DNA from: an uncultured Lachnospiraceae bacterium
Lineage (GTDB): Bacteria; Bacillota; Clostridia; Lachnospirales; Lachnospiraceae
Length of the DNA: 41,073 nt
Assembly: GCA_947625775.1 (NCBI GenBank)
Contig: CANQPM010000027.1
Span: forward strand, 1 to 41,073
Direction of reading: 5' to 3'
How positions within the stretch are numbered: the first letter of the stretch is position 1; the number at the start of each line of letters is the position of its first letter. The translations under genes were made by a program, and so were the position numbers. Under the pieces are notes generated by a model, which saw only the letters and a program-made list of their open reading frames with translations, did no database searches and was not told where the DNA came from. Of this stretch, positions 8,847-16,782 are shown one piece after another.

Positions 8847-10874
8847 TCACACCTCCACGCGAAACGTCAGAATATACCTCTGCGGCACAAACTGCTTTAT
8901 CTCCTCCAGCCTGAAGCCGTAATAACTAAGCTGCGCGATAATAAGCTCCTTGGCAATCCCCGGTCCGAAATACGCGGGGGCGTCCTTAGCCGTTATGTCA
9001 TTGTCCACGACTATCAGTCTGCCGCCGCGGCGCAGCGCCTTTTTGAGGCTTTCTATAAATTCATCCTTCACATATTCCAGATTGGCGATATACACGGCAT
9101 GGTACATTGAACACATAAATATAGTGTCCACGCTGTTCCCGGGCAGGCACGCGTCATTCAGCCTGCCGACGACAGGGGTTATGTTCAGGCTGTTTTTCTC
9201 AATAAGCTTTTTTAGGTAGGCGAGCGCGTCCTCATTTGTTTCAGTCGCATACACCCTGCCGTCCATCCCGGCGCTTTTGCTGAAAAAATATGAGAAATAC
9301 CCGCTGCCGCAGCCTATGTCCGCTACAGCCTCTCCTTCCTGTATGTTTATGTAGGATAACATTTCATTTGTCTTTTCCCAGAGATAACGGTTGGGATTGT
9401 TGAAGGTCATATATTCGCTCCACTCGTTCAAAATCCCTGTTTCCACATCGCCCTCGGCGCGTTCATGCACGCTGCTGTCATCATGCTCCGGCAGTGGCGT
9501 GATGAAGTCGTATTTGTTACGAAGATATTTTTTAAGTATGTCGTGATCATTATCCGCAAAAAAATGATAATAGTCCGCATAAAGCGGAACATTTAAGTCA
9601 TCCCTTTTCTCTCCCGCATATAGCTGGCAGAACCACAAAAGCGCCGTATAATCATCACCTATCCTCTCCTTAGTCATAGCTGCCTTTAGGTCCTGCGCCG
9701 CCTCATCAATGAGCGCCGCATTATTTTTTTCAAGCCCCTCATAGAGCTTCAGCGCAATGCGTTTTCCCCTGTGCGTATAGCCTGATGTAGATGTGCCGAT
9801 AATGCGGTATCGGACAAGCGAAGACGATGACGTAACATTTATCATAGTATGGCTGCCCTCGGCAAACTCCGCGTGATGGCTTTTGTCGGACTTAGGTATT
9901 TCATCCAGCTTTTTGAAAATAAGTACATATCTCTGCACCGTAAAGCGGAACTGCTCCGTCAGCTCAAAGCCGTAGTAATGAAGCTGGCTTATAAGCAAAT
10001 CCCGCGACACATGAGGCCCGTGGTACGGAAGCTCGTCGTCCTCCACCATATCGTTATCCACAAGGATAAATACGCCGTCGGGATTGAGCGCCCTGCGTAT
10101 GCTGCCTACAAATTTGTCGCGCTCCTCATCCGTAAACGCCGCATAAACATTGTGGTAAAGCGAACACATATATACGGCATCCACGCGCACATCAGGGGCA
10201 AGCCCTATGCCCTCAAAGCTGCTCTCCACAGCCTCCACATTCGTGATATTATATTTTTTGATGTATTTATTCAAAAAATCGAGGTGGCGCGGGTTGGTCT
10301 CTATAGCATATACCTTGCCGCCCTCTCCCACTATGTCGCCAAACTTAAAGCTGAAATACCCAGGTCCCGCCCCTACGTCAGCTATTGACATTCCCTTGCG
10401 CAGCGGAAGCTTGGGGATATTTTCCTCAGTTTTCTCCCATCTGATGCGGTCGGGATTATTAAACAGTATAAAGTCCTCTAGGAAGCGCAGAAACTCCTTT
10501 GATTTGGTGTCTTTCCTGTCTATCTCAATAAAGTGGTATTTGCGGTTCAAGTACCATTTGAGATTGTAAAAATCATCCTTTGCCAGCATCTCATAAAAGC
10601 TTTCTACCATCGGCACGGACATAAATTCTCGCTTCACGCCGTCAGGCGCAAGCCAGTATTTGCACAGCCAGTCAAGCGCGGTATATTCCCCGCCGAAATT
10701 CTCATTTGGGATCAGCTCATCATATATGTGCCTTGCTTCCTTTAAAAGCTCCGCATTGCCTGTATCAAGATAGCCTAGAATTTTTCGCCCGCCTTCCTTG
10801 CCTCCCTCGGTTATGTCAAAGGAGTCAAGGCTTCCAAGATGGATAAATGAATGTTTTGAATTGATATTAAGCAT
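8847..10874 (-). CDS. Tandem-duplicated SAM-dependent methyltransferase
   Basis: This 675-residue protein holds two homologous halves (about 14-325 and 350-675), each an N-terminal helical segment followed by a class I SAM methyltransferase domain. Motif I is IADVGAGPGYFSF (164-176) in the first and VADIGCGSGYFSY (517-529) in the second; later motifs also match, for example VYMCSLYHNVY with IFMCSMYHAVY and ILVDNDM with IVVDNDI. Both SAM sites look intact. The helical parts match too (EYTALDWLCKYW and DYTALLWFCQLY). The gene overlaps the radical SAM gene upstream by eight bases, and its stop lies just before the ABC gene start, so the three are coupled. A substrate cannot be named; a small molecule or peptide handled with the radical SAM protein is plausible. 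Confidence 0.9.
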   Translation of the reverse strand: MLNINSKHSFIHLGSLDSFDITEGGKEGGRKILGYLDTGNAELLKEARHIYDELIPNENFGGEYTALDWLCKYWLAPDGVKREFMSVPMVESFYEMLAKDDFYNLKWYLNRKYHFIEIDRKDTKSKEFLRFLEDFILFNNPDRIRWEKTEENIPKLPLRKGMSIADVGAGPGYFSFKFGDIVGEGGKVYAIETNPRHLDFLNKYIKKYNITNVEAVESSFEGIGLAPDVRVDAVYMCSLYHNVYAAFTDEERDKFVGSIRRALNPDGVFILVDNDMVEDDELPYHGPHVSRDLLISQLHYYGFELTEQFRFTVQRYVLIFKKLDEIPKSDKSHHAEFAEGSHTMINVTSSSSLVRYRIIGTSTSGYTHRGKRIALKLYEGLEKNNAALIDEAAQDLKAAMTKERIGDDYTALLWFCQLYAGEKRDDLNVPLYADYYHFFADNDHDILKKYLRNKYDFITPLPEHDDSSVHERAEGDVETGILNEWSEYMTFNNPNRYLWEKTNEMLSYINIQEGEAVADIGCGSGYFSYFFSKSAGMDGRVYATETNEDALAYLKKLIEKNSLNITPVVGRLNDACLPGNSVDTIFMCSMYHAVYIANLEYVKDEFIESLKKALRRGGRLIVVDNDITAKDAPAYFGPGIAKELIIAQLSYYGFRLEEIKQFVPQRYILTFRVEV

Positions 10875-12327
10875 CTCCTATTGCATCCTCCGTCGTATTA
10901 TTTAAGTATGGATTTAACTCGCCTTCCGCATAGTTGCTCCTTGGAAACGGCAGAAACTCAACGGAATTAAACTCCTCCGCCACCTCATCCGCAAGGAATT
11001 TGCCAAGCGGCGTAAGCCCCACTGTCCTTTCGTCCTCATAGATAAGACCGTTACGCTTTAGGCGCTCTACCTTCTTTTTGAAAACATCATCAAATTCAAA
11101 GCCTGTAATGCGCCTGTAGTCCGCCTTGCGCACATCGCGGTTTTTAATCGGAAGGATTATCGCCCACCTCGCCTGCTGCTCCTTGTCCCGCTTATAGCCT
11201 CTGTTTACGGGCAGCATATTGTTGTCTATTTTGGCGTAATACTCCTCAAAGCTTTGCGTGTTGAGTGCAAACCTGTCCCTGTAGCTGCTGAACGCCGTAA
11301 GCCCAAAGCCTATCTGGTCGTACAGATTGCAGCACTGGTTGTACGCATAATGTGAGAATATTTTCCTTTGCTTTGAGAATACGCGCCTCAAATTCTCGTG
11401 ATAGCCGCTCTCCTCCAGAATGTCGTATGATATCTGTTTCATCATCATGGTTTCCTTAAAATCAGGTATCGGCACGGCGCTGCGGTTCGTCCTGTTGTTG
11501 ATTATCGCCCCCTGCCCGTCGCCGTATGCCTGAACTTTAAGCCTGTAAAACTGCAGCTCATGCGCGGGCAGCGTGACCGCCTTGTCCATGACTTCAATCC
11601 AGTTTTCAAGCGTCTGCCCGGGGTGTCCGTATATAAATTCCGCGTTTACCTCAAAGCCCATATCCATTGAGCGCTCCACAGCCCTCACAGCGCGATCCGC
11701 ATCATGGGCGCGGTTCATAAGCTTCAGCACCTCGTCATTCAGCGACTGCACCCCTATGGTAAGACGGGTCACGCCGTATTCCTTCATAATCTCCATGCGC
11801 CGCTGTCCGTCCTCGTCCATAATTGAATTTGGATCAAGGTCTACATTGAACTGTGCGCATGAAGACATGTCAATCCTGTCAGTCAGGAATTTGAGGAAAT
11901 ATTCAAGCTGCTCGGGTGTAAGGTAAGTCGGCGTGCCTCCGCCCAAAAGTATAGACCTCGGCTTTATCTTCTCAAGCCCCAAAACATCTAAGTAAATGTC
12001 CATTTCCTTTTTAAGGTAAGACAGATATTTGTCCTTCTCCTCCTGCTGTCTGCCCAGCTTTCCCGGATAATGGCAGAACAGGCATCTTTTCTCACAGAAC
12101 GGAATGTGTACATAGACATCTATTTTTCCGTCCGCGGGGACTGTGTAATCACCCAGTATAAAATCCTGTGTGACCTCGGGATACTGCGTAATAGGCGGGT
12201 AATGCACAGACGGCACGAAATCGCCGTCAAGGCAGACCAGCCCCTTTTGCTGCAGCTCTTGTACAATATTGAATTTTTCCTCTGCCTTTGCCAGCAGATG
12301 TGCATATCTGTCCTGTTTTTCGCTCAT
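10867..12327 (-). CDS. HemN/HemW-like radical SAM protein
   Basis: This radical SAM enzyme has the HemN-type motif YVHIPFCEKRCLFC (about 72-85, cluster cysteines C78, C82, C85), followed by the GGGTPTYL glycine motif and the C-terminal HemN-like winged-helix region. True HemN makes protoporphyrinogen IX, whereas HemW and class C methylases share the fold. No other haem gene is nearby, and the partner is a double methyltransferase, so a special modification reaction is more likely than haem synthesis (inference). ATG 12327 was chosen because GGAGG (12334-12338) is 6 bases upstream; the longer reading frame to 12504 encodes a Lys/Thr/Gln repeat and is probably leader. First gene of the seven-gene operon. 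Confidence 0.88.
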   Translation of the reverse strand: MSEKQDRYAHLLAKAEEKFNIVQELQQKGLVCLDGDFVPSVHYPPITQYPEVTQDFILGDYTVPADGKIDVYVHIPFCEKRCLFCHYPGKLGRQQEEKDKYLSYLKKEMDIYLDVLGLEKIKPRSILLGGGTPTYLTPEQLEYFLKFLTDRIDMSSCAQFNVDLDPNSIMDEDGQRRMEIMKEYGVTRLTIGVQSLNDEVLKLMNRAHDADRAVRAVERSMDMGFEVNAEFIYGHPGQTLENWIEVMDKAVTLPAHELQFYRLKVQAYGDGQGAIINNRTNRSAVPIPDFKETMMMKQISYDILEESGYHENLRRVFSKQRKIFSHYAYNQCCNLYDQIGFGLTAFSSYRDRFALNTQSFEEYYAKIDNNMLPVNRGYKRDKEQQARWAIILPIKNRDVRKADYRRITGFEFDDVFKKKVERLKRNGLIYEDERTVGLTPLGKFLADEVAEEFNSVEFLPFPRSNYAEGELNPYLNNTTEDAIGDA

Positions 12328-12403
12328 TATGCTCCTCCATTGTGAAAAACGCCGCGCATGCGCCTGTGACGTTCCTGCGTTTTTGTGTTTTTGCGCTTTT
12401 TGC

Positions 12404-12450
12404 GTCTTGCGTTTTTGTGTCTTGCGCTTTTGCGTCTTGCGCTTTTGCGT
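12404..12450. repeat. 15-bp tandem repeat in operon leader
   Basis: Three copies of a 15-bp unit (gtcttgcgcttttgc; first copy with two changes) run 12404-12418, 12419-12433 and 12434-12448, with a 2-base remainder. They lie in the 5' leader between the promoter and the start codon of the radical SAM gene. Read in frame on the minus strand they would encode Lys-Thr-Gln-Lys-Arg repeats. Confidence 0.85.
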
Positions 12451-12506
12451 AAAATTTAAGGTTGCTTCATAGGATATCACCTTTTTATATGTGCTGCATA
12501 ACAAAG

Positions 12507-12535
12507 ATTATAGCGTATTTACGTTATTATTGCAA
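12507..12535 (-). promoter_or_regulatory. Sigma-A promoter of the radical SAM/kinase operon
   Basis: On the minus strand TTGCAA (12530-12535) is followed after exactly 17 bases by TATAAT (12507-12512), a near-consensus housekeeping promoter. Transcription would start near 12500, giving a leader of roughly 170 bases that contains the 15-bp repeats. No other promoter of this quality was seen further down the seven genes. Confidence 0.75.
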
Positions 12536-12639
12536 TGTTTTTACGACATTGTTATTGAATTTTATGTCGGATAAACGCCATAATTTTGTTTTTAGGACAT
12601 ATTAAAAGCTTTAAAACGAATTATAATACGGGGATTTTC

Positions 12640-12905
12640 CTGCTTCTGAAACTTTTTTCCGAATTTTTCTGAATTTTTTCCGATTGTTCTAAATTAATGA
12701 AATATATTAATTTTTACATTTCAGCTGCTATTTTCGCTCAAATGCATGCCAACCACGATTTTAGATGCTATAGTACATACAAATGAAACAAATCAATCTA
12801 TCACCAAAAGTTCTTTACGCTTAGACAGTTAAAAAGTTCTTTAATTTTCAGTTGATTTCCATTTTACAAAAATTCCGAATTATACTATACTAAAAGGGAG
12901 AAAGT
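12640..12905 (+). repeat. Upstream region shared with second Rpn copy
   Basis: This AT-rich stretch in front of the Rpn gene aligns with 25505-25728 in front of the broken copy. Shared stretches include tttttacatttcag, gctatagtaca versus gatatagtaca, aatgaaacaaatcaat and the final ctaaaagggagaaag. It also holds two direct repeats aaaagttcttta (12806-12817 and 12832-12843), possible regulatory sites. The rest of the divergent region 12536-12640 shows nothing I can name. Confidence 0.75.
12863..12891 (+). promoter_or_regulatory. Promoter of the Rpn gene
   Basis: TTTACA (12863-12868), a 17-base spacer and TATACT (12886-12891). The same boxes and spacing are kept at 25686-25714 in the second copy although the spacer sequence has diverged, which supports function. 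The predicted start site falls close to the ggga ribosome binding site, so the leader would be only about 8 bases long. Confidence 0.65.
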
Positions 12906-13856
12906 ATGAAAACAGAAAAACTTAATATCACCAAAATATTCAGGCGTCTGCCGATAGCCAGAAAACACAAGGATCGGCTGTTTCAGAGGGTATTCGCGGA
13001 CAAAAGGGATTTGCTTGACCTGTACAACGCAGTAAACCACACAAACTATACAAACCCAGACGAGCTTGAAATCACGACGCTTGAGGATGTCATCTATATG
13101 TCGATGAAAAATGATATGTCTTTCATAATCTCGTCAACGCTGAACCTGTACGAGCATCAGTCAACCTTCAACCCAAATATGCCAGTCCGCGGGCTGATGT
13201 ATTTTTCAAGACTGTATGAGGGATATATCAAACAGCATAATCTTGACATATACGGCAAAAGCCTTGTCAAACTGCCAACGCCACAGTTTATCATATTTTA
13301 TAACGGCAGGGATGAGTACCCTGATGAATTGGTTTTGCAATTATCAGACGCGTTTACTCCGACATTGTCCGCCGAGCCTGTGCTTGAATGCAGGGCAACA
13401 ATGCTGAATATAAATTACGGGCATAACAGCACGCTGCTTAACAGCTGCAAACGGCTGCATGATTATTCTTACTTTATAGCGAAAGTAAATGAATATATCG
13501 ACAGCAAATACACTATGCATGATGCGATAGGCATGGCGATTGATGAGTGCATAAAAGATGATGTTTTGGCGGATATTTTAATCAAATGCAAGAGTGAGGT
13601 GACGAGTATGCTGCTTACTGAATTTGATGAGAAATTACACAAAAAGACTGTATATAATGAAGGCTACGAGGACGGACATAAAAATGGCATAAGAGAAGGC
13701 TTTGACAAAGCCCGTGAAGATGATATCATTCGTAGCATATCTATGCTGCGCAGCATTGGAATGTCTGACGACAGGATAGTCTGCCTGATTGCTGAAAACT
13801 ATGATGTTTCAAAAAAATATATAACACAAAAATTGAGTACACTCAAAGACTTATAA
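12906..13856 (+). CDS. Rpn-family PD-(D/E)XK nuclease (transposase-like)
   Basis: This 316-residue protein resembles the Rpn/PDDEXK_2 family (recombination-promoting nucleases, often labelled PD-(D/E)XK family transposase). The active-site region is NDMSFIISSTLNLYEHQST (about 60-78), where D and the E-Q pair fit the D...ExK/Q pattern of the fold. It is followed by a conserved helix (GLMYFSRLYEGYI) and the strand LPTPQFIIFYNG. The C-terminal part is a charged helix with one copy of a GHKNGIREGFD-type segment that is expanded in the second copy. The ribosome binding site is GGGAG, 5-6 bases before the ATG. Such genes are multicopy and mobile in Firmicutes. The gene is an isolated plus-strand insertion among minus-strand genes. 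Confidence 0.88.
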   Translation: MKTEKLNITKIFRRLPIARKHKDRLFQRVFADKRDLLDLYNAVNHTNYTNPDELEITTLEDVIYMSMKNDMSFIISSTLNLYEHQSTFNPNMPVRGLMYFSRLYEGYIKQHNLDIYGKSLVKLPTPQFIIFYNGRDEYPDELVLQLSDAFTPTLSAEPVLECRATMLNINYGHNSTLLNSCKRLHDYSYFIAKVNEYIDSKYTMHDAIGMAIDECIKDDVLADILIKCKSEVTSMLLTEFDEKLHKKTVYNEGYEDGHKNGIREGFDKAREDDIIRSISMLRSIGMSDDRIVCLIAENYDVSKKYITQKLSTLKDL

Positions 13857-13883
13857 AAATTCTTCAATAGCCTCAATAACATA

Positions 13884-14064
13884 GAATTTAGTCAAAATAT
13901 ATATAATAAGCGGTGTCTTGCGGAGCGTTTATGGGGCTGTCGCAATAAGAATTAGACATACAAAATATAGTACAATAGTCAGCTAAATGATGCTATATTT
14001 TGCACTTATATTCATTAATGCGACAGCTTCATTGACGCGATTTTTATATATTTTGACTAAATTC
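13884..14064. repeat. Nested palindromic element (MITE-like)
   Basis: Outer arms of 20 bp (13884-13903 and 14045-14064) are perfect inverted copies beginning gaatttagtc. Inside lie a second perfect pair gctgtcgca/tgcgacagc (13936-13944 and 14019-14027) and a third pair caaaatatag/ctatattttg (13961-13970 and 13993-14002). The GGGGCTGTCGCA end (13933-13944) resembles terminal inverted repeats of several insertion sequences. No reading frame is enclosed. It fits a short non-autonomous element inserted in, or grown around, an existing hairpin downstream of the Rpn gene. The rest of 13857-14181 shows no gene. Confidence 0.75.
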
Positions 14065-14181
14065 AGACGGTTTAGAACACGTTTCACAATTCCTTATTCT
14101 TATATAACCACCATATGTAACCATTCCGCCACACATGCGTGATTTTTGCTAAGCCTGACAGCCGTACCCGTTTTAATCCTA

Positions 14182-14961
14182 TCAGTAATTTCCCTCCTTC
14201 ATCTGGTTAAGCTCATCCCACTCTTCCCCCACATAAGCCGCCCACTCATCATACAACTTCTCAAGCTCATCCAAATACCCATTCATAACCGCCTCCACCT
14301 CATCACGGCTGTCACTCCACAAAAACCCCTCCGTCGAAAACGACTCAAGCTTTTCAAAAATTTCCTGCCCGATATACTCTTTTTCCGCATCCCCCCATCC
14401 CGCAAACCAGTAATTAATTCCCGCATAATTATATTCCCGCATAAGCTCCTGCTCATCAGACATCAAATCATACACTGATTTCAAATCATCCATAGCCCAT
14501 TCCGCCTCATCCGCATACGAAAGATATTCCCCCAGATATTCCAAATCCTGAATGTAGTCCTGCACATATGTATAGCGCGAATCCGCATTCATCTGATATT
14601 CCGCGCGGCTTATCTGGTTATCCTCAAGCATCTGCTCAAGCTCGTCCGAAATCTCAATAGGCTCGCACTCTTTGCTGTCCGCCTCCATCTGTTCCGTAAT
14701 ATTCTGTATTGTCTGCAAAGCTGCCATTTTCTTCGCCTGTGACGAATCCTCTATATATGCTCCTGCAGCCTCCAAAGCCTTGTCATAATTGGCGCTGTCC
14801 TTGTCCTGCAAAAGAATGATTTTTGCATAATCGTCAATTATAGCCTTTCTCTGCTCCATCTCAGCGCCGTCTTTTTGAGATGCGCAGCCAGCCGCGCCCA
14901 TTATCACAGCCGCCCCTATTATTATATTCATGCATTTTATTTTACTCATCATCTTACTCAT
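14182..14961 (-). CDS. Lipoprotein of unknown function
   Basis: A hydrophobic leader ends in lipobox GAAGC with the Cys at residue 26, so this is a membrane-anchored extracytoplasmic lipoprotein. The mature part is about 230 residues, highly acidic and predicted almost entirely helical (for example SSQAKKMAALQTIQNITEQM and DELEQMLEDNQISRAEYQMN), with no family I recognise. ATG 14961 was chosen because GGAG precedes it by 6 bases; it starts one base after the kinase stop, so it is the last gene of the HTH-like/kinase/lipoprotein operon. The kinase has its own helical C-terminal part outside the membrane, so the lipoprotein may be its sensor partner (inference). Confidence 0.85.
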   Translation of the reverse strand: MSKMMSKIKCMNIIIGAAVIMGAAGCASQKDGAEMEQRKAIIDDYAKIILLQDKDSANYDKALEAAGAYIEDSSQAKKMAALQTIQNITEQMEADSKECEPIEISDELEQMLEDNQISRAEYQMNADSRYTYVQDYIQDLEYLGEYLSYADEAEWAMDDLKSVYDLMSDEQELMREYNYAGINYWFAGWGDAEKEYIGQEIFEKLESFSTEGFLWSDSRDEVEAVMNGYLDELEKLYDEWAAYVGEEWDELNQMKEGNY

Positions 14962-14962
14962 A

Positions 14963-16702
14963 TCAATCTCCATTCCAGCTTTCCGCGCTGATCACATAAT
15001 TCCTGCTCCGCATATCATTCATGCACTGTTTCATACGCGCCTTTGCGGTGCTAAGCTCCGCCTCAAGCTGCCTAACGCTTTTTCCTTCATACGGGCATAT
15101 GCTGATGTAATCCTTCAAAACTGACACTTGCGTCATAATATCCAGTATCTCCTCCGCCGTTTCGTCGTCAAGCCGTGCCATCACAAGGCACATTTCCCGA
15201 TACGCCGCCTCCGCATACGCATCCAGATAATCGCGGTAAAAGGCGGCAACCTCCTGCCTGTCCGTATATGACAGAGATGTCATTTTAAATTCATCCTCCA
15301 GATGGGCAAGCCCCTCCTCCATAATGACATCCATGTCATATGTCTTGTCAAGCAGCTCCTCCAATATGTCAACAGGCACGTCAGCCCTCGGTATGTCCAA
15401 GCTTTCCAAAACACTCTTGTCCGCGCTGCGCTCAAAGCTGTAATGCCCTGCCTCGCGCCTTTTATAATCAAGCATTTCATAGAACCTGTTTAGGGCATCC
15501 TTATCGCCTTCCAAAACCTCCTTTTGCAGCGCACATTCAAGTATCTGCTGCTGTATGTCAAGCTGCATGCCCAGTGCCGCCAAATTCCTCGTGACCTGAT
15601 ACATCGCTTCCTTGAGCTGATAACGCTCCTGTGCATTCAGCTGATATGGCTGCTGCGCACGCCACACGCATGCACACCCTGCCAGCAAAAGCATGATAAG
15701 CGCCAGCGCTGCCCTCGTTTTCCTGCGGTTCTGCCAGGCAAGCAAAGCCGCCTTACTTTCATCCATCAGCTTTATCAGCTGCCGTATATCCTCGCGCAGC
15801 CCATCAACGCTTTCATAGCGCTTGCGCGCCAGAAGATGAAGGCCTTTTGTGGCGATCTGCACGGTTTTGCCGACTGCGCTTTCCGATTCACCGCGAAAAA
15901 TTTCCAAATCCTGCCCAAGGCTTTTTCTAAGGCGGTTTTCCACGATATCCTCATATGCAAGGCTGCGTCCTGTCAGCATGCGAAACCACACTGCGCAGAC
16001 TGAATATATGTCAGTCGCCTGTCCGATATTTTTCCATTCCCTCAGCCGCACTTCTGGCGCGGAATAGCCTGGCTTTTCACTGAAATAATACTCTCCGCCG
16101 TCCTGTCCGCCTATTATCCAGACACTGTTGTAATCTATCAGAAACGCCTGCTCGGGCAGCATCAGTATGTTGTCGGGGCTGATGTCAAGATGAAGTATTC
16201 CGCTGTCATGAAAACATTCCACTGCCTCCAGTATTTTTAAGATTATCTCGGCTGTTTCCTTTAAACTCCACGGCTTCTGCCTGTCCTCTAAAATCTTACC
16301 AAGGCTCCTCCCGCCATGAATTGACAGCACAGAATAGAATGTCCCATATGCGCTGTAGGAATTGATGTTGCCTGAAACTCTTTCGGGCGATTTCTCCAAA
16401 AGCCTGAGATTTGCCTGATTTCCGCGGTAAAAGCTCTGCATGTGCCGCTCCATGATGCCTGCCCCGTCGCCGCGGCAGCATATTTCGCCTGACGCGCCAC
16501 GGTAAATGTCGCCCTTGGGATGGTATGGGAACAGTTCTTTTATCAGAACATAATGGCGACATTCATGATTGAGGCGATCTTCATAAGAGGCGCGGTAAAC
16601 TACAGAGCTTCCTCCGCAGCCCTCCACCGACTCCACTCTGTAATCCGTCCCGCCAAGCAAAAGTATGTCTCCTGCACCTAATAGCTTGCGCTTATCGCCC
16701 AT
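14963..16702 (-). CDS. Atypical transmembrane Ser/Thr kinase
   Basis: The kinase-like domain spans about residues 18-310: glycine loop GCGGSSVVYRA (28-38), lysine K55 in VLIKELFPY, catalytic HLDISPDN (171-178), DYN in place of DFG (190-192) and APE (215-217). The catalytic Asp, Asn and ATP lysine are present, so it may be active, but DYN and the absent HRD arginine make it atypical. One membrane helix (about 331-348) is followed by ~230 mostly helical, acidic residues that would lie outside the cell. Its kinase domain is most like that of the STAND protein at 22097-25291 (shared GGSS(V/I)VY and KE(L/C)(F/Y)PY). The HTH-like gene lies 80 bases upstream and the lipoprotein 1 base downstream. 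Confidence 0.87.
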   Translation of the reverse strand: MGDKRKLLGAGDILLLGGTDYRVESVEGCGGSSVVYRASYEDRLNHECRHYVLIKELFPYHPKGDIYRGASGEICCRGDGAGIMERHMQSFYRGNQANLRLLEKSPERVSGNINSYSAYGTFYSVLSIHGGRSLGKILEDRQKPWSLKETAEIILKILEAVECFHDSGILHLDISPDNILMLPEQAFLIDYNSVWIIGGQDGGEYYFSEKPGYSAPEVRLREWKNIGQATDIYSVCAVWFRMLTGRSLAYEDIVENRLRKSLGQDLEIFRGESESAVGKTVQIATKGLHLLARKRYESVDGLREDIRQLIKLMDESKAALLAWQNRRKTRAALALIMLLLAGCACVWRAQQPYQLNAQERYQLKEAMYQVTRNLAALGMQLDIQQQILECALQKEVLEGDKDALNRFYEMLDYKRREAGHYSFERSADKSVLESLDIPRADVPVDILEELLDKTYDMDVIMEEGLAHLEDEFKMTSLSYTDRQEVAAFYRDYLDAYAEAAYREMCLVMARLDDETAEEILDIMTQVSVLKDYISICPYEGKSVRQLEAELSTAKARMKQCMNDMRSRNYVISAESWNGD

Positions 16703-16782
16703 CTGTCACCGCCTCCCCTGATGCGCCTATTTTATCATATGCCCGCTCTGTTTTATGCAACTTTTTTCGTCCGCAGCATCAA

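Noticed and set aside
10867-12327. Coproporphyrinogen dehydrogenase for haem synthesis
   Set aside because: The HemN motif is present, but no haem genes are nearby and the operon partners are a double methyltransferase and an exporter; a generic HemN-like call is safer.
12404-12450. Short regular repeats as a CRISPR array
   Set aside because: The units are 15 bp, adjacent, without spacers, and no cas gene is present; the same holds for the 15-bp array at 31861-31980.
12328-12504. N-terminal extension of the radical SAM protein with Lys/Thr/Gln repeats
   Set aside because: A strong GGAGG site precedes the internal ATG at 12327, and the extension starts directly behind the -10 box with no ribosome binding site; treated as leader.
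13936-14027. Complete insertion sequence bounded by gctgtcgca repeats
   Set aside because: Only 92 bp long with no transposase frame; at most a non-autonomous element or solo hairpin.
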